Assembly: GCA_905250115.1 (NCBI GenBank) | Contig: CAJNOI010000218.1 | Location: 35,107 to 99,106 of the forward strand | Reading direction: 5' to 3' | DNA from: Adineta steineri | Taxonomy: Eukaryota > Rotifera > Eurotatoria > Adinetida > Adinetidae | Length of the DNA: 64,000 nucleotides | Shown: piece by piece, positions 11,135 through 22,773 of the stretch | Position numbering within the stretch: the stretch's first letter is position 1 | Layout: each line of letters opens with the position of its first letter | Translations under genes and position numbers: made by a program | The notes under the pieces: model-generated | Databases searched by the model: none | Seen by the model: only the letters and a program-made list of their open reading frames with translations | What the model was told of the DNA's origin: nothing

Positions 11135-11440
11135 GACATCCTTTCAAATAACCCCCCACCCTTTTTTCTATTGTTCAACATTTATCTTTTTCTTGTTCTG
11201 TTTCTTTTTTCATATTCTGGTTTTTATGATATGCTCAGTCTCAATATGAACGCGAGAGGCGAAGGTTGACTCGACGTGGTGAAACAAGAACTATTCTGAA
11301 TTGTATGTATAGACTCGAAAACGGAATAGCGTCTGAACCAGAAGCTCAATCAAGAATCAATAGCAACTGTTTTATTAGTTTATTGTAGTTACAATATCGT
11401 TGTATTTTTCTCTTATCTATTCAATAAAAGATATATATTC
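11135..11440 (-). repeat. Dispersed repeat family B, copy 2 (reverse)
   Basis: The reverse strand reads the same ordered words as the copy at 9630-9912: CGTCGAGTCAACCTTCGCCT, a run of Glu/Lys-type purines, then CTATTTTCTTGGCA. It is more diverged than the other two copies. Confidence 0.5.
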
Positions 11441-11478
11441 AGTATATATTTGATTTATTCACTTTTCGTTACAAATAT

Positions 11479-11524
11479 AAGGGTGTGGGTGTTGGTGTCA
11501 TATTCATCTCACACCTACTCTCAA
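11479..11524. repeat. Telomere-like inverted repeat, copy 4
   Basis: The left arm is AAGGGTGTGGGTGTTGGTGT and the right arm is CTCACACCTACTCTCAA. It is degenerate, but has the same polarity and a recognisable flank. Confidence 0.65.
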
Positions 11525-12078
11525 TAATTTACAGTCGAGTGTTCGACGAAAAATGAGCAAGAATGTTGATGTTCAGACCGAGCTAACACCGATTAAATTT
11601 GATGATAAAGAGATGAATTGTCGACGACACATAATGAACGAAGAAGAAACATTTAATCTAAGTCATATGTTGATAATAACAGAGAATTCGGTGATGCACT
11701 ATACGACTCTATAACAAGAGATTTTCGCAATTGCGCTGATAGTAATGTCGGTCTCTGATCCATATATTTCATTTATCTATTCTCTAAATATTTCGTTTGT
11801 CTATCCTTCATATATCGTGTGTATCTATCCTTCATATATTTCATTCGTATATCCTTCTTATCACTTTCGTTCAGACCTTGCCTATGCACGCTGTCTATCT
11901 CGTTCTAAGGCCACAAATAATGGATGCATATTAAAAAGAAGGTGAGAAAGAACGCAAAAAGACAGTTGACGAGTAATGTAGTATTATATTGTGTGTTTAA
12001 TTTCGTATATGATGTGTGAAGTCGTCTGTATATTCAAATAGAGATTTATAGTATTACTTCATATTTAATATATATAAT
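11525..12078. other. Intergenic, upstream of ART/FG-GAP gene
   Basis: This contains a 53-codon open frame at 11553-11714 (starts MSKNVDVQTELTPIKFDD) of unknown status and a degenerate tandem repeat at about 11759-11868 (units like TATCCTTCATATATTTCATT) that accounts for the open frame at 11745-11945. The rest is AT-rich and presumably holds the promoter of the downstream gene. Confidence 0.4.
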
Positions 12079-15000
12079 ATGACCCATTCCAATAATGTAG
12101 AATCTATCACAGCAAAATCAAGTTTAGCAAGTGAAAATATCATCAATGATATTAAATCAGAGGTGGATCCTATTGTCGGATACTCTGAAGAGCCTTTATT
12201 ACCACTTTCCAAAGCATGTTCTCCATTGAATAATATTCTTCATAATTTATCATTTTACGTTCACATGGCACTCGATGAAACTCCAGAAGTGCCACCTGAT
12301 GGACTGACAATCGACGAGAGCGCTGCAATTCGTCTCTATACAATTGAATGGATAGGACCATATCGAAGCCTTTATTCGATGCTCAATTACACTCTCAAGA
12401 ATCATGACCGTGAGAATCTTCGACCTTATTTTAAGTATTTGAAACTTTTTTTAACTGCTCTGGTCAAATTACCATGTGTTCCACCATTAACTGTTTGGCG
12501 AGGAGTGACAAAAAATGTGAGTGATGAATTTCCACCTGATACTCCAGTTACTTGGCGAGCATTTTCATCGTGCACAACTGCATTGCCTGTATTAGAGAAC
12601 GAGATGTATTTGGGTAATACTGGCAGCCGAACATTATTCTCTTTGGAAATTATTAATGGTCGAAGAATATGTGCTCATTCACATTTTGTTACTGAAGATG
12701 AAGTTCTTATTCTTCCTGGTACTCGCATGATAGTTCAATCGCAATTTAGTCCGGCACCTGAACTTCATATTATTCATTTGAAACAGATCGTACCCAAGGA
12801 AGTACTATTGGAACCACCATTTGAAGGTAATTTTAATATTTTCAATCACTTATTTTTAATTAATAGTATTTTTATATTTAGGTGCACTTCTTTATCCAAA
12901 ACCTGAGTAAGTCTAATCTCGTATTTTCTATGAAACATTTGTTTATATTTACAAGACGCCCTTGGTATCATAAAAAGAGATTTATCATTTCAATCTGTTT
13001 ATTTATTACTCTGTTTATTGGAGCAATCATTGTTGGTACTGTATTAGGAACAAGATCTAAAATCAATGTAAAAGGTACGATTTTTTATATTCTTAATTTA
13101 GTTCAAAGGCAAGCAATTATTGTATCTTCTCGTCCTTCGTTTATCAAATCTTTTTTTCAAAAATATTCACATTTTTAGCAATATTCGTGAATCATAAATG
13201 CCGATTAAAATAAATCACGATCGGCAATCGATTTGTTTTAAATATTTTCGTGTCATTTTATTGTAGATTTCTTATTACTTTTTCTATTTTCTATTAAGTA
13301 ATCCGTCATACAATTTAAAAATCATAAAATATAACAAATAACTCGTATTACTAGGCATGAGTAATAACAGAATAATCGGAGTCTTAGTAAATAGTTTATT
13401 ATTATTCCGCAATTTGAGAAGAAACAAAAATTTAATAAAATCGTCACTGAACGTTGTTTAACTTCGCAATGAAATCACGTCTTTCAATGGAGCCAACGAG
13501 TCGGAAGTCTTTATTAGAAGATTTTTTAGATTAATAAGTTCGAAAAATATATTAAATGATGTTCTTAAATGAACATAGCAGTTCATAATTCACTTATGAT
13601 CTTTGCTGTTTAGTGTATTTTTTAATATTCTCTTCATTTAGTGCCTGTATGTAACAAGCCTTTTACAGGACCAAACTCCTATAAGACTAGAGGCATACCA
13701 ACTTCTGCAACACTAGGCCACTTTAGAAATGACAGACAACTCGATGTGGTAATAGTCGATCAACGAAATAAAGACGTTGCTATGGTTTTTAACAACGGAG
13801 ACGGAACTTTTTTGACTCCAGGAAGTTATGTAACTGGTAACAATCCTGCATCTGTAATATCAGCTGATATTAACAATGACAACAAGATGGATTTAATAGT
13901 GGCCAGTCAAAATAATAATATCGTTAATGTGTTTATTGGCTTTGAAAATGGAAACTTTCAAACTTCAATGAGCTATATGGTTGGTGCCGCACCTTACTCA
14001 GTCATCGCAGCAGATTTTAACAATGATAATAAACTAGATCTCGTAACAGCAAATCTAGACGATAGCAGCATCAGTATACTTCTTGGCAATGAAAATGGAG
14101 GTTTTCGAACACAAAGCAAATACACAGTTGGTAATGGACCACAATCAGTAATATCAGTTGATGTCAGCAATGATAATAAATTGGATCTGGTAACAGCCAA
14201 CTTTCCTGATAATACCATCAGTGTATTACATGGAAATGGGAATGGAGGATTTCGAAATCAAATAAATTATATGGTTGGTAATGGACCACGATCTGTAACT
14301 TCTATTGATTTCAACAATGATAACAAACAGGATCTGGCAGTGGTCAACTACTATGATAACACTGTTAGTTTGCTACTTAACAATGGAAATGGAGCCTTAC
14401 AAATTACAATGAACTACACTGTTGGTAATGGACCACAATCTATTATATCAGTTGATATCAACAATGATAATAAATTGGATCTAGTAGTGGCTAACTATCT
14501 TGACAACACTATTAGTGTATTGCTTAGTAGTGGAAATGGAAAATTTCAGATTCAAAGCAAGTATACAGTTGGTAGTGGATCATACAATATTATATCAGTT
14601 GATTTCAACAATGATAGTAAAATGGATTTGGCAGTGGTCAATTCGATTGATAACACCGTCAGTATATTGCTTAGTAATGAAAATAGAACTTTTCAGACAC
14701 AGACAACATTTATGGTTGGTAACGGACCACAATCTTTGACATCTGCTGATTTCAATAATGATAGCAAAATGGATCTGGGAGTGGCCAATGCAAATGACAA
14801 TACCATCAGTATACTATTTAGTAATGGGAATGGAGATTTTCGGACTCCGGACAGTTTTGCAGTTGGTAACAGACCCGTGTCTGTAACATCCGGAGACTTT
14901 AATAATGATAGCAAGTTGGATCTGGTAGTGGCTAATTCCAATGATAACACCGTTAGTGTATTACTTAGTAATGGAAATAGAACCTTTCAAAATCAAACGA

Positions 15001-15716
15001 ACTATATGGTCGGTAGAATACCTCAAACTGTGATATCAGCTGATATCAATGGTGACAATAAACTAGATTTAGCAATTGCTAACTCTCACGAAAATACCAT
15101 TAGTGTGCTTCTCGGGAATGGAAATGGCAGTTTCCGAACTCAAAGCAAGTATACAGTTGGTAGTGGACCTTATACTATCCTATGTGCTGATTTTAATAAT
15201 GATAACAACCTGGATTTAGTAGCAGCTAACTACGGCTATAACACTGTGAGTATCTTACTCGGAATTGGAAATGGAAGTTTTCAAACTCAAAGCAAGTATA
15301 CGGTTGGTAATTCACCACAATCTATTGCAGCCGCTGATTTTAATAATGATAGCAAACTAGATCTAGCAGTTGCCAATGTGATTGATAATACTATTAGTAT
15401 ATTACTTGGAAATGGAAATGGTAGTTTTCAGCAGCAAAACGTGTATATGGCTGGTAGCAATCCAGTCTTTATTATATCAGATGATTTTAATAATGATAAT
15501 CTGTTGGATTTGGCAGTAGCCAATCAATTAGAAGATACCGTTAGTGTTTTTCTTGGAAATGGAAATGGAACCTTCGAACGTCAAAGGAAATATGGAACTG
15601 GAAGCGGACCATCTTGTATTCTATCAGGTTATTTAAATAATGATAGCAACGTAGATCTAATTGTGGCTAACGAACATTCTGGAGACTTGTCTGTTTTCCT
15701 GAACAACTGCGACTAG
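12079..15716 (+). CDS. ADP-ribosyltransferase, one TM helix, 14 FG-GAP repeats
   Basis: Exons are 12079-12826, 12882-12906, 12956-13074 and 13642-15716, giving 988 residues with phases that fit. Residues 50-245 match the arginine-specific mono-ADP-ribosyltransferase fold (ART, R-S-E class): VWRG with Arg141, WRAFSSCT at 159-166 in the Ser position, and EDE at 206-208 as the catalytic E-x-E. Such enzymes transfer ADP-ribose from NAD to protein arginines. After ERPWYHKKRF comes a hydrophobic helix, about residues 267-289. The long last exon encodes 14 FG-GAP/VCBS-like repeats of about 48 residues, each with a calcium-loop-like D-x-N-N-D-x-K-x-D motif followed by LxVAN...NTISVLLGNGNG. There is no signal peptide. 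The basic residues before the helix suggest a type II orientation, with ART inside and the repeats outside (positive-inside rule, inference). FG-GAP beta-propellers in integrins and lectins bind ligands. The combination is unusual. Substrate and partner are unknown. Confidence 0.85.
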
Positions 15717-15959
15717 TTAAACAACTTATTGATATTAAAGAACTGATTGTTATACATGTTCTAGGAGTAACGACGAACTGTAATAGAATACTATTTCTCT
15801 ATCGTTTTTTTTCAATTCAATGTGTTACAAAATTTATGTATTTAAATATGTTCATATAATTTAATTTTGTTTCTCGATTTTTTTAAATAGTTTTCTTTAT
15901 CTATGTACGTTGGATACAGTTACAAAGAAGATGAATTTGATCATCTTCTTACTTCTGAG
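15717..15959. other. 3' flank of ART/FG-GAP gene
   Basis: Short AT-rich sequence between the stop codon and the hAT-like element. It contains no canonical AATAAA; the poly(A) signal was not identified. The open frame at 15910-16134 runs into the mobile element and is treated as chance. Confidence 0.4.
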
Positions 15960-16677
15960 CAGTGTTACCACCTCTTCTGCTTTTAGCAGAAAAATTCTGC
16001 TTTTTTTCTGTTCTTTCTGCTTTTTCAAAAATATCGAGTCATTCATATTTGTAATCAATAATTATCATATAAATGATCATTTTTTGAATTTTAAAAACAA
16101 ATTTTTACTAATGATGACTGATGATATTATTTAATCCTAGTTCAACTTCTATTATATAGCTCCAGCATTCTAGTGGATAAAAATGAATCGAATGTATATA
16201 TTTTATAGTTATTCCATTCTTTATCTATTTTTCTTTTATCATTCTTCCCGTGATTTGTGTAACTCATACAAATCAATATATATACTCTTTTGTATGTTTG
16301 TTGAATGAACGAATATAAATAATTAACGTGAATAGTATAGATATTTATAATATAAAAACAATACGAATAAGTGATGAAAATAGTATTACTGATGAAAATA
16401 AACCTGAACTGTTAACAATTGCAAATCAGATGAAAAATATGTGTTTAAAAAAAAAATGTTTCTAATAATGCTATGTATTTGTTTGTCTTGTTATTGTACA
16501 ATGGAATTAGATAATTCTACTTATTTACTTGTTTGGTTATTTTTCTTGATCTTGTTTGATAAATATTGAAATTTTATAAGTAATTTTCAATTATTAAGTC
16601 GAATCTAAGCTTTGTATAGTAGATTTATGTATGAAACACCTTTTCTGCTTTTTGGACTTCAAAAGGTGGCAACACTG
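15960..16677. mobile_element. hAT-like non-autonomous element with 8-bp TSD
   Basis: The left end is CAGTGTTACCACCTCTTCTG and the reverse complement of the right end is CAGTGTTGCCACCTTTTG. Flanking 8-mers are CTTCTGAG (15952-15959) and TTTCTGAG (16678-16685), seven of eight identical, which fits the 8-bp target duplication of hAT transposons. The CAGTGTTGCCA-type terminus is also hAT-like. The 718-bp interior has no transposase frame and is AT-rich. The right target-site copy overlaps the flank of the next telomere-like inverted repeat. Confidence 0.75.
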
Positions 16678-16680
16678 TTT

Positions 16681-16733
16681 CTGAGAGTGTCGTATGGGTG
16701 AGGATGTAAATACTATTTTCTCATACCCATCCT
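16681..16733. repeat. Telomere-like inverted repeat, copy 5
   Basis: The left arm is CTGAGAGTGTCGTATGGGTG and the right arm is CTCATACCCATCCTAA. It is degenerate, and its outer left flank doubles as the hAT target site. Confidence 0.6.
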
Positions 16734-17509
16734 AATTTAGATACTTTAGTTTATTATTCTTTAAAATAATCAATTAATTTAAAAAAAAGAGAGAGAGAGA
16801 AAAATCATTTGAAAACTATATACTATTCATTGTAATGATTAATTATTTGTAATATATAAAAAAGTCTGCAAACAATCATCAAAAGTGTGATGATATGCCA
16901 CGCTCTATGTAAAAAAACAATATGGTCAAAGACTAGATCAAATTTTATTTGAATACAAGATGAAAACTATATTAATTATGATCAAGAGATACGAGATGAA
17001 GTTCAAAAATAAAATTAATATATTCGCATTTATATTTAAAAAGTATTCGTTTATTCTTCTAATCGGCAGAGTATTAACATCAATAAACATTCTACATATA
17101 AAGATGACCAGGTTCATATGTACAAGTAAATGACATATTCTGCAAAAATTAAGAAATATTTCTTAATCATAAATATATTATTAAGAAGATATTGTGTGTT
17201 GATTAAATGTTTTCTTAAATCAGAATCATTTACTTTAAAATTGTTTGTAACACTATTTTTTATTTTCTTCAACAATCATTTTATGATTTAATATTACGAC
17301 ATAAATATATATTTTTTTATATATACACGTGGTTGCTTGAATGTATTACATTGATTTTATAACTTTTTTCGTTCTTTCTTTATTATCCTTCATTAGTTAT
17401 ATGCATCACATATTTATGTGTCTATACAAATATGACGAAGAAAAAGTTAATAACTACAAAAATCTTTTCTCTCCATACTCGATTCGTTACTTTTATACCT
17501 TATTTTTTT
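16734..17509. other. Intergenic, no gene seen
   Basis: AT-rich, with a short GA microsatellite (about 16789-16801) and A/T homopolymers. No coding sequence recognised. It ends at the assembly gap. Confidence 0.5.
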
Positions 17510-17609
17510 NNNNNNNNNNNNNNNNNNNNNNNNNNNNNNNNNNNNNNNNNNNNNNNNNNNNNNNNNNNNNNNNNNNNNNNNNNNNNNNNNNNNNNNNNNN
17601 NNNNNNNNN
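17510..17609. other. Assembly gap (100 N)
   Basis: One hundred consecutive N characters, the usual fixed-size scaffold join. Sequence on either side may not be separated by exactly this distance. The open frames that read through the Ns are artefacts. Confidence 0.98.
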
Positions 17610-17820
17610 AACGTTGAAAATTAATTAAATGAACTGAAATTAACAATTTGATATTTTATTATCCTTGTTGTTATAAAATAGATACAAATAAAGAATAACT
17701 AGAGCTTTCGCCTAAATAGACTTGCATTTTTGTAGAACATGCTATGATTACTTATTTTAAACGCTTGAATTTATTTTAGTTAAACACACTCTCACTTTCA
17801 ATAGATTTCAAAGTGATGTC

Positions 17821-19672
17821 CTAAGTCATAGCGCACGGGTTATTGAAAACACTAGAATCGGAACTAATGGTGTATGTAGTACCTCGAGTATCATTTGCTT
17901 TAGCATCGGCGATGTAAGATGTGCAAGCAGCACTGGAGTTCAGAGTCGCACAAGATCCAATAGATATTGCTGGAAGTTGAATAACCCCTGTAGCACTAGC
18001 ACCCGAAATAGCAAACACGATCGTTTGATTTCCAACAAGATGTGAACTGCTAAGCCAAGTGGAGAACTGTATAGTTGTGTTAGTATTGACCATCATATCG
18101 AAATAATAAACAAATGCCTTCTGATCGAGTTGATTTACGATTGGAACGGAGATTGATTTAAATGAGATGGAAGATCCCGTTGTAGTATCAACAGCTTTCG
18201 TATTGAGCATAAGTGGGTAGTAAAAAGGTGCAACACCAACATTAGACATCGTAACACTGACTCTGACAACATGTGAACTAGAGAAAAACTAATCATATTA
18301 AGGCATTACAAAAGTGAATTTTTTTTGATAATAAATTCTGTAGTGACCTCAATAAGTTATCCAACTGTGTAGAAGAATGTTTTTCAAACAATAACAAGTT
18401 CTTTTTTTTGAACTTCGAAATATGTACTCTTCTAGAGAAACCTTCTGTGTCTCTACATAAGTAAACTTACGTTCCTGAACAAGTAATCTCTTTTGCAGTA
18501 ATTTCAGATACAAAGAAAGAGTAACCTTGCATAATAGAGCCATTGATAGCTCTATCATAGTCCGAGCCAGAAAAACCAGGATTATTGAAAGCATACGACA
18601 GCCACTGATAAGAAGAGTGAGTCAGTTGTACGCAAGTGCTCCAGTTTAATGGTTTCAGTGTAGTTATCGTCTGACAAGCCGTTACAGGATCGTTTGTAAA
18701 TACACAAGGCATCAATTCGGGACGAACTTCGCCTCCTATAGGCTGTAAAGAATAAATTATCATTAGTTGAATAAAAAGTAAAGTAAAACTTACCTGACTT
18801 CTCCATTGAGCATCGGCTCCTACTGATATACTCCTTTCATAGAACATCCAAGCTTCGCCATAAGTATCTTGAAAGAAAGAATCGTCATGAAATCCTACAT
18901 TCCAACTTGTCGCATTGTTGTCTCCCGTGATATGAAAATAACGAAGTTGAAATTTTGTTTTTGTAAAAGAAGAATTAAAGGCAGAGAGGATTTGATTTTG
19001 GTAAGCAGTTGAAGCAAAATTACTTGCATTAGGATAGGTATGCCATTCACCCCAGTGACCAAGAAAACCTACTTGCCAAAAACCAATTCTACTATCTCCA
19101 TCATATTTTTGACCTAAAAAAATATGATAAAAATGAGAGAAATTTGTACAAAACGGACCTAATGCATGAATGAGAGTGACCATAGCACTGATCAGAGTTT
19201 CATTGTTATAATCAGGAAAAAGTCCTTGGTCTGAACCTCCAGAGTATATCCTATAAAGTTAATTGAAATAGTTTATTTAATGAATTATCCACAGAAGAAG
19301 TTCTTACGTAAGCCCATTCCAAAGAAAATCAGGTAGAGATATACTTAAATTTCTTCCAGGATAATCAACATATACTCGGACAATAGCGTGATGATTTCTG
19401 TTTGCAACGTTGACCAAAACAGTCTCGATTGCAGAAAAATCGAACGAGTTTGGGCCAAGCATTAAACTCTTCATTGGAAAGTATTGATTTTCCATAGAAT
19501 GAGGAAAATTGACTGTAGGCTGCGAGTTTGTTCCATAATAGTAAGGAACAAAGCCTTTTAATGGATTCTCGACGGTCGAACTGGCATCAAAGCTGTACGT
19601 CCAAGTAGAAGATACATCGCCAAAAGATGTTTTTATGAACAGAATTAAGAATAATGAATAAATTATTTTCAT
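17821..19672 (-). CDS. Secreted DUF4874/DUF4832-type protein
   Basis: Five reverse-strand exons, 19308-19672, 19159-19250, 18794-19113, 18471-18742 and 17821-18277, join to 501 residues with matching phases. The N-terminus is a signal peptide (MKIIYSLFLILFIKTSFG). The conserved ENPLKGFVPYY near residue 36 is the NPxxGF signature of the DUF4874 N-terminal domain. RIGFWQVGFLGHWGEWHTYP, after the third exon begins, is typical of the DUF4832 barrel. The C-terminal exon looks like a beta-sandwich. Members are predicted extracellular, glycoside-hydrolase-like proteins with no established reaction, found in bacteria, fungi and some invertebrates. Horizontal origin is possible but cannot be shown here. 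The last acceptor was chosen as CTCTAG|TTCACATG because it is the only near one that keeps the frame. Confidence 0.8.
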
Positions 19673-20373
19673 TTCTAAAGTATCATTAAAAAAATGTTAG
19701 TAGCTCTATTACAACTGATGTGTATCCCGTTAATTCAATAAAATTTAAGGATGTCACAATACCTATACCTATCTACTATAAATATGGAACTCGCGAGAGT
19801 TCGGGGCTTTTAGGAGATGAGTATGGATATTGTGGCATCTTAACTTTTATTAAATTAATGGATAGATATCAAGTGATGTATCACTCATTTAACTAGATCT
19901 GGAATATATCTACATACTGTTAATGCATAGCATTCTCATGTGAATAAAATCGTCTTTTTTTAGCTTACCTATCACTGATTCAAATTTTCAGTTTATATTA
20001 ACTGTAAATTTTTCTTGTATTCTTCGCTGCTCACATAAGCCTTTTTTTATTTATCACATGAGAAAACAATTAATTGTAACATATGGTACAGCTGCATCAC
20101 TTCAAAGCTTATCTATAACGTCGTGTGACTTTCATTCGCGAGCAGGTACCAGAGAAAAGCATTTATTGACTTAACTATCAGAGATAAATTTATAAAAATG
20201 AATGGGAAAATACAAAAAATTATTTTTTCATTTATATTAAACTTAGATTACTAGTAGTGCAATGGTACCAAGGCAGAAAAAGCGAGACTTCTGGAGTGCG
20301 TACTTCATCTGTACTTCAAAAACATGTTGAAGTAGATGAAGTCTCCCTCTTCCCTCATTGAGTTGTTCTCAAA
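19673..20373. other. Intergenic, no gene seen
   Basis: This presumably holds the promoter of the DUF4832-type gene near 19673-19900. A small imperfect hairpin lies at about 20300-20342 (ACTTCATCTGTACTTC against GAAGTAGATGAAGT). There is no coding signal. Confidence 0.5.
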
Positions 20374-20426
20374 GGTGTGAGTGTGAGTGTTGTTATTCTC
20401 TTCGCTCACCCTCTCTCACACTCACA
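20374..20426. repeat. Telomere-like inverted repeat, copy 6
   Basis: The left arm is GGTGTGAGTGTGAGTGTTG and the right arm is CTCACCCTCTCTCACACTC. It lies about 25 bases before the first recognisable codons of a truncated F-box pseudogene. Confidence 0.7.
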
Positions 20427-20451
20427 ATAGTTTAGAAATTTATTCTTGACA

Positions 20452-21165
20452 ATGAACAACAAGTTGATAAAATTCTCGATTCATTTTGAACGAATTTTTG
20501 ATTAGTTGAACGGCAATGGTTTGTGCGATGTCATTGGGATCCATTAAAAAGTAAAAAATTGTATTGTCTTTACACATTCGTTATGTTTCGATCCCATTCA
20601 AATCTACATGTCCTTATAAAACAAGTGTACAGAATTTGCCAGATTTAACTAGCAATTCATTTACGCTCAGTTGTTAAATATTCATCATCTTGATCTTACA
20701 TTACCTTGTTTAGAACCATTCTGGCTCGTTGCATTCGAACTTCCTCGATTGTCTTCTATCTCTGTTCAATCTCAATTACAATATTTATTAGATCGTGCAT
20801 CACATCTTTATTCCTTAAAATTATATTCAAAATAATTTGTTCCTATCATTTTCTTAGCTAAAATTACAAGTAAATCCATTCGTCGACTTGATTTACAATC
20901 TATCTATTTACATTTCAATGAAGAAATATGTACGAAATTGTATAATACTTCATTAGGTGTTCAATGCGAAATTTTACTGATTCAAGTAGAAAAACGAACA
21001 GATATTCTTTCTTTGGTTAATAATATGAAAAATCTTCGAGCACTCTATGTTCATTGCAAGGATTGTATCCAACAACATTTACAATTACAAGTGATGAGTA
21101 TTTTCCAGCCTGTATCCGACTATAGATTCAATACTAAATCAATGAATCAATCGAACATGAGATAA
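20452..21165 (+). pseudogene. C-terminal remnant of rotifer F-box/LRR-like gene
   Basis: Successive frames encode fragments typical of the large rotifer F-box family: QVDKILDSF, then LVERQWFVRCHWDPLKK, HHLDLTLPCLEPFWLVAFEL, LQYLLDRASHLYSLKLYS, LAKITSKSIRRLDLQSIYL, and an open C-terminal part (20938-21165) with LLIQVEKRTDILSLVNNMKN followed by LRALYVHC. Two in-frame TGA codons stand where the family has Trp (DSF-stop-TNF-stop-LVERQW). Frame changes occur between blocks. The N-terminal F-box is missing; coding similarity begins next to copy 6. The family match is from memory. Confidence 0.65.
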
Positions 21166-21208
21166 AAACTTTCCATTAACGTAATCATTTTTCTTTGTAA
21201 ACTTTTTA

Positions 21209-21844
21209 TTATTTTAATAATATTTTATTTACATTTTCAACTGATACACGCTTGTTCATTGTTCTTACATCGTTTGAAGAGAGTAATAAATCTAAAAGAT
21301 TTTTAATTCTTTTCAGTTCAGAATCTTTAGAATTTCCAGTGTAGGAGATTATTGGAATTGCATTTCCATAGTTTGTCCGATAGGTTACAGGAGTATCATC
21401 GACTATCAACGTGTTACGTCTGTTATAGATAGCAACTGAATTGGGACTGTGAGATCTATTTCTTCTCCATATTTTCTTCAATTTTTTTAATGTAATTGGA
21501 ACTGAATATGTATCTAACCCTCGCTGTTGATATTTTCTTGTACATCTCGTCGATGTCCAAATAAACTTTACTTTTGCTCTCAAGTGACCTGGAATAATGT
21601 GACTTAGCACAGAATGAACGTATTCTGAACCCGATGCCGACCATATACCAATATCATAATGTTCAAAACACCATTCGAGAAATTCATCAATATCCGGACG
21701 TTTCCACACTAAAATCGATCCATCTTCTAACTCAAAATCATGACGCTGTTCAACTTGCATATAGATGAGTTCTACTTTTTCTTCCGCAAAAATCAATGTT
21801 CCATCAAGATCAAGGACGAGTAACTTTTTCTGATTGATTGCCAT
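21209..21844 (-). CDS. FCP1/SCP-type HAD phosphatase
   Basis: A single-exon protein of 211 residues with all four HAD phosphatase motifs of the NIF/FCP1 (CTD small phosphatase) domain: LDLDGTL at 11-17 (Asp12 nucleophile, Asp14 acid/base), WSAS at 68-71, a lysine-rich stretch near 120-124, and VDDTP at 148-152. This family dephosphorylates serine in proteins, classically the RNA polymerase II C-terminal domain. The length equals a bare catalytic domain; there is no membrane anchor. The substrate cannot be read from the sequence. Its 3' end faces the 3' end of the F-box pseudogene 44 bases away. Confidence 0.88.
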   Translation of the reverse strand: MAINQKKLLVLDLDGTLIFAEEKVELIYMQVEQRHDFELEDGSILVWKRPDIDEFLEWCFEHYDIGIWSASGSEYVHSVLSHIIPGHLRAKVKFIWTSTRCTRKYQQRGLDTYSVPITLKKLKKIWRRNRSHSPNSVAIYNRRNTLIVDDTPVTYRTNYGNAIPIISYTGNSKDSELKRIKNLLDLLLSSNDVRTMNKRVSVENVNKILLK

Positions 21845-22773
21845 GCTTTCTTCTTGTACTATCTATAACAATAAAATGAACTTCAAAGCTATCTGAAAAT
21901 TATATCATGACTTAATGAGATGTTCTGTTATTCCTTCTCACTTACTGTGTACACTGGTTATCATTTGTCCCTTAAGAGAAAATATAGGATTCTTTCACCA
22001 TCCCACTGTATATATAAATTATAACAAACAAGTTGAAAAAAACAAGCAATGTTATTTCTCTTTGTTGCGTAAGAAAAACGCTGACTCATATATATTTGTA
22101 ATTGAGTAAACATGCGACAAGTCAGTCACGCGCGCGCGCAAAAAATTCTTCTCGTTTTGTTCTTATCTCATTGAATTACTTATAAGCATTAAGAGAAAGT
22201 ATATATATATATATATGCGTATTATTTTAATAATTTCTAAGATATAAATGTCTCTTATAAAATCTGTCAAAGGCAAAGATCAACGCACAAAATATGAAAA
22301 AATTGATCTTCGAATACGAAATATGGTCGAAGAATTTCATACTGTTTCTAGAAACGACTATTTTAAAATAGCCAGATCAGTGTTTAATTTCTGAATGACT
22401 ACATTCTTTACGCTCAATTATTATTCACTTAGCGTATTTATTTATTTATCTCTGTTAATAATTTATATCAATATATTTTTTGAAATTGAGAACTATTTTT
22501 TATCAGCAGCTAAGCATAAATTTCTGTTCGTTCATAATTCAAATCAAATTTAAGAGAAAAAAAGGTTATCATCTTTTCCTCAATTCGCACGGAAGTGTCT
22601 GCGCATAAATGTCGGTCAATCATTTTCACTGTCACAATTGTTTTGAGAAGAGAAAGTGGCTTAATAATTTGAGATTTCTCGCGAACGGTTGGACAAAAAT
22701 TTATGAAACTTCCAGTGCAACTAGATCTGGATGTGTGGAGCAAAAGTTATTATAGACTCAAAGTTTCTAGATG
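21845..22773. other. Intergenic with small uncertain ORF
   Basis: This has a CG-dinucleotide run (CGCGCGCGCG near 22128) and a TA microsatellite (about 22199-22216). A 48-codon frame at 22248-22394 (MSLIKSVKGKDQRTKYEKID) has protein-like composition and could be an exon or relic, but nothing supports it further. Open frames at 21915-22109 and 22510-22743 look random. Confidence 0.4.

Noticed and set aside
13994-14950. Reverse-strand and other-frame ORFs within the FG-GAP exon
   Set aside because: They are shadows of the repeated forward-strand coding sequence, which has the clear domain pattern.
17341-17628. Open frames reading through the N run
   Set aside because: The apparent length comes from undetermined bases; no protein evidence exists on either side.
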